Assembly: GCA_903840415.1 (NCBI GenBank)
Contig: CAIMFY010000110.1
Coordinates: 62,001 to 126,000, forward strand
Direction: 5' to 3'
DNA length: 64,000 nt
Origin: an uncultured Opitutia bacterium
Lineage (GTDB): Bacteria; Verrucomicrobiota; Verrucomicrobiia; Opitutales; Opitutaceae
The notes under the pieces are model-generated. The model had not been told where the DNA came from, ran no database searches, and saw only the letters and a program-made list of their open reading frames with translations. Shown here piece by piece: positions 10,001 through 17,268 of the stretch. The position numbers were made by a program, and so were the translations under genes. Each line of letters begins with the position of its first letter. Within the stretch, counting starts at the first letter, position 1.

Positions 10001-10236
10001 GTCCGCTGCGCCTCTCGCCGATCTTCGGTTGGTGGTTTGGGCCGATCGCGCAGAGCCTTTTAATCGGCGACCGCGACACGGCACTGGTGTTGATCCGCGA
10101 AGTCGCGGCCAACCCCGTCGGCCGCGAAGCGCTCCGCGTGCATTTTCGCACCGACCCGCGCATGGCGCATTTCCGCGACGACCGGGAAATCACCGCGCTC
10201 TTCGCCGAGCCGGCCGCGACCGATCCAAAACAATGA
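7069..10236 (+). CDS. TIR domain - transmembrane - TPR protein (third)
   Basis: 1055 residues from GTG 7069, the only start that keeps the whole TIR domain; it overlaps the cupin stop (GTGA). TIR spans about residues 6-142 (KAVFLSYASQD, GVEVWFDRSE, FRLEW with Glu80), followed by a Pro/Ala/Ser-rich linker, a hydrophobic helix at about 180-197 and a second Pro/Ala-rich linker. Two homologous helical-repeat modules follow, each starting with a PELKRA block and an LLRGFDR signature and ending DPRMAPFRDD or DPRMAHFRDD. The modules resemble each other more than those of the sister genes, which suggests a duplication within this gene. Membrane-anchored signalling or NADase role inferred from domain content. 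Confidence 0.85.
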   Translation: MSDSSKAVFLSYASQDAEAAKKICDALRAAGVEVWFDRSELRGGDTWDQSIRKQIKECALFLPVVSANTQARREGYFRLEWKLADDRTHLMARGTPFLVPVCIDDTKDWDALVPDSFMSVQWTRLPGGETPAKFCDRVLALLRGEVAPARPRPAARASHSDSSASSVPLASPPDKKFPTWTLAVGAAVVIGAGVFFATRSKPPTPPSSAPVAAATAPAAPVVAPPAATSGDPELKRAQQLIDSPEAIFADVTLAEELCRNVLSQRPTDPAASVMMARVQSYVLLRGFDRSEARFSQARQAAERAFTLAPDDVEAAAAMGTYLYARGIELSRAAKLFRSAIMARPDEPRFYRMLDNVLSNDSKVPRAELIASAERTAQRFPKDALVHYELARHYRDAAMLEPTERELDLAIQLGPVANAIIAKARLALVVRGDAAAMKALLDQLPERYRTTDRAVFSQVQYAFASGRYEEGLEALRAVPEPWLVDFEFTGPKALLAGELQLLQGKPELARLSFESAVAELAKHTAVANVSFRSMWLDAWLLARLGRGEEARTRNAVIFPEYPRPFQIYLGQNWWFNPITLNLIIGERAKALDLMREVVEFQDGRGIMRVAMKVDPRMAPFRDDPEIKALLTAPTTTGPKIALTARDWPHNPELKRAIALLDGLDAIRDDFALAEEITKHELDRVPGDAEAATVMARVQNQYLLRGFDRRESRAALAKQYGERAVQLAPDEPEALYALANFLGSRGADATRAESLLRRACELQPGQPRFWRLLATQVFDRDRAEAIKIAEENVRRFPADALTHYDLSILYRNQRRWADFERETDAALALAPVANAMVWKARAMLGLHGDIAGMKTWLDKVPARLNSQERAVYSRFLYAAMTGEFEIGFAALRGFTDLWFVESSEYGGPTALLTATLFELQGKAALARLQYEAALSEAQRQKAATPSDLYVRGAEVWALRGLGRLDEARTLNRAYLETVARPLRLSPIFGWWFGPIAQSLLIGDRDTALVLIREVAANPVGREALRVHFRTDPRMAHFRDDREITALFAEPAATDPKQ

Positions 10237-13200
10237 GCGAGTCGACCAAAGCCGTCTTCCTCAGCTACGCGTCGCAGGATGCGCCGGCGGTGGAGCGCAT
10301 CGCCGAGGCGCTGCGTGCCTCGGGCATAGAGGTGTGGTTCGACAAGAACGAACTCGTCGGCGGCGACGCGTGGGACCAAAAAATTCGAAGGCAGATCAAG
10401 GAGTGTGCGCTATTCGTGCCGGTGATTTCCGCGAATACCCAGGCCCGCGCCGAGGGTTATTTTCGGCTCGAGTGGAAACTTGCCGTCGATCGTTCGCACC
10501 TGATGGCGGACGACGCGCCGTTTTTGTTTCCCGTCGTGATCGACGAGACGTCCGACGCGGCGGCGCGCGTGCCGGACAAATTTCGCGAAGTGCAGTGGAC
10601 GCGGCTCAGTGTGAAGGACACGCCCGAGACGCTCGCCGCGCGCGTCGCAAAAATCCTCGGCGGCGAATCGATGAAAACGGGCGCGGTCATAGGGGCGTCG
10701 CTTGACGACGCCCGCGGGCGTGGGCGAGCCACGCCCCTACAATCGAAAAGTCCGTCGTGGCTGCGCTATGTTTGGATGGGTTTTGGCATTCTCATTGCAC
10801 TGATCTACGCGCTGCGCCCGATGTGGTCGCCGCCGCGGGCGCGGGATGCCCAGCCGCCGGTCGCGGAAAGGTCCGCCGCGTTGGCTCCCAAGTTTTCCGA
10901 GGCGCGCCAGCTCGGCGAAAAAGCCCGCGCGCTTTTCGACAAGATCGACTCCAACGCCGACGATTTCGCCATCGCCGAAAGCCTGCTCAAGCGCGCACTC
11001 GAGCTCGACGCTACCGACGGCGTCATCTGGGCCTACTCGGCGCGCCTCAACAGCGCCTATGTCACGCGCAATTTTGATCGGGCTAGCACCGCGCGCGCCG
11101 AGGCCTCGCGCAGCCAGGCGGAACGCGCAGTGAAGCTCGCGCCCGATTCCGCGGAGGCGTGGCATGCGCTGGGCCGGAGCCTGTTTTTGACCGATCGCCC
11201 GCAGGCCGAGGAGGCGCTGCGCCACGCGATCCAGCTCGCGCCGGACGACGGCCGTATTCTGCTCAGCCTGGGCTCAGTCTGCCGCCTGCAAGGCCGGCCC
11301 GACGAGGCGCTCGCGTTCTACGTGCGGGCCACCGCGCAACCGGACGTGAAGTCGCTCGCCCTCTACGACCAGTTCTTGATCCACCTTTACCTGCGGCGCT
11401 TCGCCGAAGCTGACCGCTGCGTGCGCGAATCGATCGCGGGACTGCCCACGACCAACAACCTGACCGGGCGCGCCATGCTTGAGATCGCCTGGCGCGGCGA
11501 CCTCGACGCCGCGCAGCGCACCCTAGCCGACGCACCCGCCGCCATGCGGGCGGAACCGCGCATGGTGTTTATCAGTGCGCTCGTGGCGCTGATGGCCAAA
11601 CAGACGGACGATGCCTTGCGCGCGCTCGACCGGCTGCCCGGCGAGTTCATCAACGATGCGTGGTATTCTGGGCCGAAGGCGCTGCTCGTTGGCCTCGCGC
11701 ACACGCAAGCCGGCCGCCCCGAAGCTGCGCGCATCGACTGGGAAGCCGGCGTCACCGTCGTGCGCCGCCGCCTCCAAGACGCTTCGAACGACCCCGAACT
11801 CCACCTCCGCCTCGGCGAACTTCTCGCATGGTCGGGCCAGGCCGAGGAGGCGCTGCGCGAGGCGCGCGCGTTCGAGGAACTCGCGCGCAACCGCACCGAC
11901 TGGACGCTCTCCTCCGCGCGCATCTACGCCGCGCTCGGGCGCGCCGACGAGGCGCTGCCGATTCTCGAAAAATTTCTCACGGTCACGGCTTCGGGCCGCT
12001 GGCCGCTCACCCCCGCGGTCCTCCGGCTCGACCCGCTGTGGAGCAAGTTGCGCGACGACCCGCGGTTTCAGGCGCTGTGCGTGGAGCCGGCGGAAAAAAT
12101 CGAAGCGAAGCCGTTGAGCGAAGGCGCGCAACTCGCGGCGCGCGCGCTGGCGCTGATCGTCAAGGTCGGCTTCACCCGCGACGATCTGGCGCCAGCGGAG
12201 GATTTCGCGCGGCGCGCGACGGACCGCGAACCCGACTCCGCCACCGCGTGGGGCGTGCGCGCCGGCGTGCAGTCCGCGTGGCTGTTCCGCGGCTGGGACA
12301 CCAGTGAAAAACGACTCCAGGACACCCAGACGTTCGCGAATCACGCTCTCGCGCTCGATCCGAAGGAGCCCGAAGCCTTGCTCGCGCTCGGCCACGTGCT
12401 GCGGACGCAGGGCGCTTTCGACCAAGCCGAAGCGCACCTGCGCCGGGCGTTGGCGGCCAATCCGACCCATATCCGGCTCGCGCGCGCGCTGGGTTACACC
12501 CTGAACACCGCTGGGCGCGATGAGGAGGCCCGGACGGTGTTGCTCGAAGCCGCTAAGCGCGCGCCGCGCGATCCGCTGCTGCGCTACGAGCTAGCGCTGG
12601 CCTATTCGACTTACGGGGCAAATGGCGCGAATCCCAAAAATGTTGCGGGTGCGCTCGAACAACTCGACACCGCGATCGCGATCCAGCCATTTTCCTCCGC
12701 CTTGATTCTGAAGGCGATGCTCCTCGGTGGCTGGCGCGGCGATCTTGCGGCGATGCGTGGCGCGCTCGACCAGCAGGACAAGCTCCCGCTGGCCGAGCGA
12801 TCCGAAGATCGCTCGGTTTGCGTGGAAATGTGGGCGGGCCTGCTGGAACACCGGCCGGATCGCGTTGAGACGGCGGCAGCGTTGACCGCGCGCAACTATT
12901 TTGACGACTCGGTCATGCCGCTGCGACCGAAGTCTTGGTCACTCGCACTGGCGCACCGGCTGGTCGGCAAGGATAACTTGGCTCGCAACGACTGGCAGGC
13001 GGCTGAAACCGTGCTGCGCCAACGGCTACAGGACGATCCCGCCAACGAGAAATATCAAGTCGAACTCGCCATCACTCTCGCGTGGCTCGGCCAGCGCGAG
13101 GAAGCGGCCCGGCTCGTGGCTCCGATCGAGCCGGTTTGGAAGGAAGAGTTCAAGTTTTGGCGGACGGCCTTGCTGGCGCGGTATTACGCGGCCTTGGGCG

Positions 13201-13352
13201 ACATCGCTAAGGCGATGCCGTATCTCGCTCAGGAGATTGATCAGAATGCGTTCACCACGCATAAAGTGATCCCGCTCGATCCATGGTGGGACAAACTGCG
13301 CGGGCAACCCGTGTTTGAGGCGCTGCTCAAGGCGCCGGTGGAGAAAAAATAG
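10233..13352 (+). CDS. TIR domain - transmembrane - TPR protein (fourth)
   Basis: 1039 residues from ATG 10233, overlapping the previous stop (ATGA). The TIR domain (about 6-142; FRLEW with Glu80) is nearly identical in protein and close in DNA to that of the gene at 163, pointing to recent duplication or gene conversion. The linker between TIR and the transmembrane helix (about 177-194) contains residues encoded by a REP-like double hairpin (10690-10739), read in frame. Two TPR-type modules follow, closing with LDPLWSKLRDD and LDPWWDKLRG. The TAG stop at 13350-13352 lies inside a hairpin that probably ends the operon. This is the last gene of the coupled series. Confidence 0.85.
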   Translation: MSESTKAVFLSYASQDAPAVERIAEALRASGIEVWFDKNELVGGDAWDQKIRRQIKECALFVPVISANTQARAEGYFRLEWKLAVDRSHLMADDAPFLFPVVIDETSDAAARVPDKFREVQWTRLSVKDTPETLAARVAKILGGESMKTGAVIGASLDDARGRGRATPLQSKSPSWLRYVWMGFGILIALIYALRPMWSPPRARDAQPPVAERSAALAPKFSEARQLGEKARALFDKIDSNADDFAIAESLLKRALELDATDGVIWAYSARLNSAYVTRNFDRASTARAEASRSQAERAVKLAPDSAEAWHALGRSLFLTDRPQAEEALRHAIQLAPDDGRILLSLGSVCRLQGRPDEALAFYVRATAQPDVKSLALYDQFLIHLYLRRFAEADRCVRESIAGLPTTNNLTGRAMLEIAWRGDLDAAQRTLADAPAAMRAEPRMVFISALVALMAKQTDDALRALDRLPGEFINDAWYSGPKALLVGLAHTQAGRPEAARIDWEAGVTVVRRRLQDASNDPELHLRLGELLAWSGQAEEALREARAFEELARNRTDWTLSSARIYAALGRADEALPILEKFLTVTASGRWPLTPAVLRLDPLWSKLRDDPRFQALCVEPAEKIEAKPLSEGAQLAARALALIVKVGFTRDDLAPAEDFARRATDREPDSATAWGVRAGVQSAWLFRGWDTSEKRLQDTQTFANHALALDPKEPEALLALGHVLRTQGAFDQAEAHLRRALAANPTHIRLARALGYTLNTAGRDEEARTVLLEAAKRAPRDPLLRYELALAYSTYGANGANPKNVAGALEQLDTAIAIQPFSSALILKAMLLGGWRGDLAAMRGALDQQDKLPLAERSEDRSVCVEMWAGLLEHRPDRVETAAALTARNYFDDSVMPLRPKSWSLALAHRLVGKDNLARNDWQAAETVLRQRLQDDPANEKYQVELAITLAWLGQREEAARLVAPIEPVWKEEFKFWRTALLARYYAALGDIAKAMPYLAQEIDQNAFTTHKVIPLDPWWDKLRGQPVFEALLKAPVEKK
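10690..10739. repeat. REP/BIME-like double hairpin inside a coding region
   Basis: Two adjacent perfect 8-bp hairpins: GGGCGTCG-cttga-CGACGCCC at 10693-10713 and GGGCGTGG-gcgag-CCACGCCC at 10716-10736. They are bracketed by an inverted TAGGGGCGT / ACGCCCCTA pair (10690-10698 and 10731-10739). The two 24-nt arms are inverted copies matching at 20 of 24 positions. The right end reads GTAGGGG on the minus strand, resembling the GTAG foot of REP elements mobilised by RAYT (Y1) transposases. It lies in the TIR-to-membrane linker and is translated without a stop. I see no other close copy in the window. Confidence 0.75.
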
Positions 13353-13376
13353 GCACGAGGAGTGCGGCTATTTTTT
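13344..13376. terminator. bidirectional terminator containing both stop codons
   Basis: AAAAAATAG at 13344-13352 pairs with CTATTTTTT at 13368-13376, continued by GCAC/GTGC (13353-13356 and 13362-13365) around a GAGGA loop with a GG bulge. The A-run becomes a U-run in either direction, so it can work as an intrinsic terminator on both strands. The stop of the plus-strand TIR gene (13350-13352) and that of the minus-strand gene (13368-13370) are both within the stem. Confidence 0.7.
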
Positions 13377-13721
13377 CGCGGGCGGTGCTTTTGGCTTCGC
13401 AGGCGCCGGAGGTTTTTGATCGGAATAGACGGGCGAGGTCGGAAAGAACGGCGCGATGTAGTCGATGGCGGGTTTCAGGATCGCCGGCTCGGTGCGCGTG
13501 ATCGTCCAGTGCAGTGTCAGAATGAACAAGACGATCAGACAAATGAACGCGACGAGCGCCGGACTGATGCTCTTGAGCAACCGGTAAAAACTGATCGTCA
13601 TCATCACCGCCAGAAACCCGCAGAGGATCGTGAGGAAGTGGTGTTCGCCGAAGAGCGAATCGAGGGCGCTCCACAGGGTGTGGAGTTGTTGATAGAGCGG
13701 GGAGAGATCGACGTTTTTCAC
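13368..13721 (-). CDS. small membrane protein of unknown function
   Basis: 117 residues with two hydrophobic helices (about residues 28-46 and 54-72), a short loop, and a Pro/Ala/Lys-rich C-terminal tail ending PKAPPAKK. I do not recognise a family. It converges on the TIR operon and shares the terminator hairpin with it, and it is divergent from the next TIR gene. The A/P/K-rich tail is common in high-GC membrane proteins and gives no functional clue. Topology prediction suggests both termini face the same side. Confidence 0.65.
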   Translation of the reverse strand: MKNVDLSPLYQQLHTLWSALDSLFGEHHFLTILCGFLAVMMTISFYRLLKSISPALVAFICLIVLFILTLHWTITRTEPAILKPAIDYIAPFFPTSPVYSDQKPPAPAKPKAPPAKK

Positions 13722-13953
13722 GGTAACCGGAGCGTTGATTCAGACCTTGGTGAGGAGCGGCGGTTCGAGGCAAAAAGTAATATCCTCCCATGGCTTGCGG
13801 GTGGTGCGTAGCGACCAGACGGCTGGGATGCCGGCGTGCAAACGTAACCGGCTGGCAAACTGCGTGCTGGCTCTATGGGCCGTCGTCTGTTTGATGGCGC
13901 GTGTGGTGCAGGTTTCTTGTCCGGCTTGCACACCTTTCCCACTCACACCTCGG

Positions 13954-16164
13954 ATGATTGCGCGCGCACCATCCATTTTAACTGCGGAGCAACTTGCTGC
14001 GCCCGGTGCGACCGTCGGCAAACGCTACCGCGTGTTTCTCAGTTACAGTCACACGGACACGACGTGGGCGCGCTGGCTGATGCGGCGGCTGGAAGGCTAC
14101 CGGGTGCCCGCGCGGTTTCACGGCCGCGCCGCGCCGATCGGTGCGGTGGGCGCGCGCATCGCGCCGGTGTTTCGCGATCGCGATGAGTTGCCGACGACGA
14201 GCGATCTCGGGGAAACGATCCGTGGGGCGCTGCGCGAATCGGCGACGCTGGTGGTGATTTGCTCGCCGACCTCGGCGAAGTCGCGCTGGGTGCGGGAGGA
14301 GATTCTGACGTTCAAGCGCCTCGGTGGTAGCGCGCGGGTGTTTGCTTTCATCGTCGATGGCGAACCGAAGGCGCAAGGCACCGATGAAGATTGTTTTTCA
14401 CCGGCGCTTCGCTTCGAACTCGGCGCGGATGGACAACTCTCGGCGACTCCCGCTGAACATGTGGCCGCCGACGCGCGGCCGGAGGGCGACGGCAAGGAAG
14501 ATGCGTTCGTGCGCCTCGTGGCCGGCCTCCTCGGCCTGGGCTTCGATGAATTGCGCCGGCGCGAACAGGCCCGGCGGCTTCGCCGGTTGACGTGGATTGC
14601 GGTTAGCTCCGTCGCGGGCATGGCGATCACGCTCGGCCTCGCGCTCTACGCGATGAATGCCCGCAACGAGGCGGTGTTGGCGCGCAACGATGCGCAACGC
14701 CGGCAGGATCACAGCGAGGAACTGATCGCGGTCATGTTGAATGACATGAAAGCCGGGCTGCAAAAGGCGGACAAGCTGGACGCCTTGGATGAAACGGGGG
14801 CGAAATTGATGGGCTATTTTCAAACCCTCGATCCGCGCGATCTGACGGATACCACTCTGGCCCAGCAGGCCAAGGCGCTCACGCAGATCGGGCAGATTCG
14901 GATGGCGCAGTTGCGCTACGCCGAGGCGAGCGCGGCGTTTGCGACGGCGTTTGCCCGATCGGCTGCGTTGGCGAACCGGCATCCGGGTGACGGCGGCATG
15001 TTGTTCGATCGGGCGCAGGCGGAATATTGGGTCGGCTTCGTGCAATATAAACGAGGCGAACTGGCGCCTGCCGGCGAATGGTTTGCGCGTTATCGCGACT
15101 CGGGGGTTTCGCTCGCGGGTCTTAACCCGGGCAACCAGACATGGCAGTTGGAGAAAGTTTCAGGACTGCACAACCTGGCCGTGCTCGAACTGGAACGGGG
15201 GAATCTCGCGGAAGCACGCACGGGATTTTTGGAGGAACTGGCGACCCTCGAGAAAATGGCGGCGGTCGCGCCCGCCGATTCCCCGATGAAGTTCAAGATC
15301 GCGAACATCGAATCGTTTCTTGGCACGACGGCGGAGCGCGCCGGTGATTTTCCCGAGGCGATTGCGCGCTATGGCCAACAGGTGGCCCGACTCGAAGAAT
15401 TAGTGCAGGCCGAGCCGCAGAGTGCGCGGTGGCGACGGCGGTTCGGCGACGCCGTGGCGCTGCGGGTGGGGGCGATGATGATCTCCGGGCAGCGATCGGC
15501 CGCCGGCGAAGGGCGCCGGCAGGCGCTGGAGATTTTTGAGAGCCTTGCGGCGCAAGACACGACCAACCGCGAATGGCAGTATGCGGTGATGAACGCGCGA
15601 TTGAAGGAGGCAATTTTGCTGCGCACCGACGGCCCCGGGAGTGCAGCCGCCAAGATCGTCCATGAATGTCTGCCGACGATCGAGCAGCTGTCCAAGAGCG
15701 AGACGTCAGACCGCGCGATCGCTGGGTTGTTGGCCACCTGCTGGCGACTGGAGGCGCAATCGAGTGATGCGGCGTCGCCTTCGATTGCGGCCCACGCGGT
15801 GGCCCAGGCGATGGCGATTGGCAAGTCTCTGCTTGAGCAAAATCGCGCCAGTGAGACTAATCTTGGCGACTATGCCAGTGCCTGTGTCGTCGCCGGCGAG
15901 ATCGCACGGCGCAGCGGCGAGACTGAGGCGGCGCGCCGGCGCTGGCAAGAGGTCGTCGAATTGCTCCAGACCCGCATCGAAAAATCGAGAAACTGGCGCG
16001 TGCTGGATCCGGCGGCGCGTGCCCTCTGCTTCCTCGGCCGTGACGACGAAGGCCAGGCTCTGATCAGCCGGCTGCAAGCCACCGGCTATGAGCCGCTCGA
16101 AGCGTGGCCCGATCTCAATCATCCAGTTTTTCCCGCACCCAACAACCTGACTCAGTCAAAATAG
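13954..16164 (+). CDS. TIR domain - transmembrane - helical-repeat protein (distinct subtype)
   Basis: 736 residues if started at ATG 13954. The frame is open further upstream, and ATG 13828 would add a Cys-rich hydrophobic segment (NCVLALWAVVCLMARVV) that could be a signal or membrane anchor, so the start is uncertain. The TIR domain covers about residues 24-140: RVFLSYSHTD at the front, VFRDRDELP, and SRWVREEI with Glu116 in the position of the NADase glutamate. A helix at about 212-233 crosses the membrane. The C-terminal 500 residues are helical repeats of TPR type, preceded by the segment EELIAVMLNDMKAGL. This SYSHTD-type TIR differs from the SYASQD type of the upstream operon. Two small paralogous genes follow in the same direction. 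Confidence 0.8.
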   Translation: MIARAPSILTAEQLAAPGATVGKRYRVFLSYSHTDTTWARWLMRRLEGYRVPARFHGRAAPIGAVGARIAPVFRDRDELPTTSDLGETIRGALRESATLVVICSPTSAKSRWVREEILTFKRLGGSARVFAFIVDGEPKAQGTDEDCFSPALRFELGADGQLSATPAEHVAADARPEGDGKEDAFVRLVAGLLGLGFDELRRREQARRLRRLTWIAVSSVAGMAITLGLALYAMNARNEAVLARNDAQRRQDHSEELIAVMLNDMKAGLQKADKLDALDETGAKLMGYFQTLDPRDLTDTTLAQQAKALTQIGQIRMAQLRYAEASAAFATAFARSAALANRHPGDGGMLFDRAQAEYWVGFVQYKRGELAPAGEWFARYRDSGVSLAGLNPGNQTWQLEKVSGLHNLAVLELERGNLAEARTGFLEELATLEKMAAVAPADSPMKFKIANIESFLGTTAERAGDFPEAIARYGQQVARLEELVQAEPQSARWRRRFGDAVALRVGAMMISGQRSAAGEGRRQALEIFESLAAQDTTNREWQYAVMNARLKEAILLRTDGPGSAAAKIVHECLPTIEQLSKSETSDRAIAGLLATCWRLEAQSSDAASPSIAAHAVAQAMAIGKSLLEQNRASETNLGDYASACVVAGEIARRSGETEAARRRWQEVVELLQTRIEKSRNWRVLDPAARALCFLGRDDEGQALISRLQATGYEPLEAWPDLNHPVFPAPNNLTQSK

Positions 16165-16177
16165 AAAGACACCCGCT

Positions 16178-16717
16178 ATGCCGAATCCGAATCCACGAGC
16201 CCGCGTCAGCGTCGACGTCACGAACTTTATCGATGTCCTCAACACGCCCCTGGGCGTGGGCAACCGCGTCTGCGCCGCCACCGTGATCTTGGAAAAATCC
16301 ATCACGAAAGTGATCACGCAAAATCCGCCGAAAACCGGCTCGATCATTGTCTACGCTCCGGTGGAAGTCGAATTCAAGATGCTCGGTGCGACCACCTATC
16401 GACTCGCCGGCATCGCCTTCAGGAACAGCTCCGCGGCGTTTCGCCTGCACCAGAAGGGCACCAAGACCCGCCGGGATGAGCACGGGAACGGCAGCGAAAA
16501 CATGCCGAAGGACAGCATCTTGATTAACGAGTCCGGCAATGGTGACACCACGATTCAAATCACCGACGACTTCTCCACCCATGGTGTGCCGCCGAATCAG
16601 CCCACCTGGGAATTTTATCTCTTGGTGCAGGACAGCCACGGGTTTGTCGGCATCATCGATCCCGATATCGAAAATCAATCTGAGGCCATGAAGCGCGGCC
16701 GGTCGCGCGCGTCCTAG
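16178..16717 (+). CDS. small protein of unknown function, paralogue A
   Basis: 179 residues beginning 13 bases after the TIR gene stop, with AGAAAG upstream of the ATG, so probably co-transcribed with it. No signal peptide or membrane segment. It looks beta-rich and shares with the next gene an N-terminal VTNFIDV/VTNIDFVDV motif, a central INES/INEL motif with an alternating hydrophobic strand, and a tail WEFYLLVQDSHG... GIIDPDIENQS. After that motif it has an extra basic tail (KRGRSRAS). I do not recognise the family; a beta-sandwich fold is a guess. Confidence 0.7.
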   Translation: MPNPNPRARVSVDVTNFIDVLNTPLGVGNRVCAATVILEKSITKVITQNPPKTGSIIVYAPVEVEFKMLGATTYRLAGIAFRNSSAAFRLHQKGTKTRRDEHGNGSENMPKDSILINESGNGDTTIQITDDFSTHGVPPNQPTWEFYLLVQDSHGFVGIIDPDIENQSEAMKRGRSRAS

Positions 16718-16761
16718 TTCCGGCTTTCGTTCCACCACCACACCCAACCAAAGGAAAACAT

Positions 16762-17208
16762 ATGGGCCAAGCCACAGTCACCGTCACTAATATCGATTTC
16801 GTCGACGTCATCAGCTCGTTCGGCGCCGGTGCCGAACGCTATTCCACCGCCACGTTTACCATTCAACCGAATCCACCGTCTGGCATTACTCAAAATGCCA
16901 CGGGGCGATTGATCGTGACCGCCGATACGGACATCACCTTCAGTTTTCCGGCGGGCAGTCCGTGCGTGCCGATGGGCATCAGCCATCGGCAGAAAAAGGG
17001 AAGAAGCGATCCGTGCGGCAAGGAAAACTTTCCGAAGGAGCACATTGTGATCAACGAACTGCCGGACGGCAGCGCGACGATCAAGATTCGCAACAAGTGC
17101 CGGCACAAAGGTGCGGCCGACACGTTTGTCTGGGAGGTTTACATCGGCATCCACGACAGCGCCGGAACGCTCGGAATCATCGATCCCGACATCGAAAACC
17201 AGAGCTAA
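16762..17208 (+). CDS. small protein of unknown function, paralogue B
   Basis: 148 residues with a good ribosome-binding site (AAGGAAA about 7 bases before ATG 16762). It is a tandem paralogue of the preceding gene, ending in the identical GIIDPDIENQS. It differs in having four cysteines (SPCVP, SDPCGK, RNKCRHKG), whereas paralogue A has one. No signal peptide or membrane helix. The gene is followed by a clear intrinsic terminator, which would end a TIR-A-B transcription unit. Function unknown. Confidence 0.7.
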   Translation: MGQATVTVTNIDFVDVISSFGAGAERYSTATFTIQPNPPSGITQNATGRLIVTADTDITFSFPAGSPCVPMGISHRQKKGRSDPCGKENFPKEHIVINELPDGSATIKIRNKCRHKGAADTFVWEVYIGIHDSAGTLGIIDPDIENQS

Positions 17209-17223
17209 GTTTTCGCTCTTAGC

Positions 17224-17261
17224 AGCGGGCGCCCGGTCAGCCGTGCGCCCGCTTTATTTTT
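17224..17261 (+). terminator. intrinsic terminator after paralogue B
   Basis: A perfect 9-bp stem AGCGGGCGC / GCGCCCGCT (17224-17232 and 17245-17253) with a 12-nt loop, followed by TTATTTTT. It lies between convergent genes, 15 bases after the plus-strand stop. Confidence 0.8.
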
Positions 17262-17268
17262 GCGCCGA

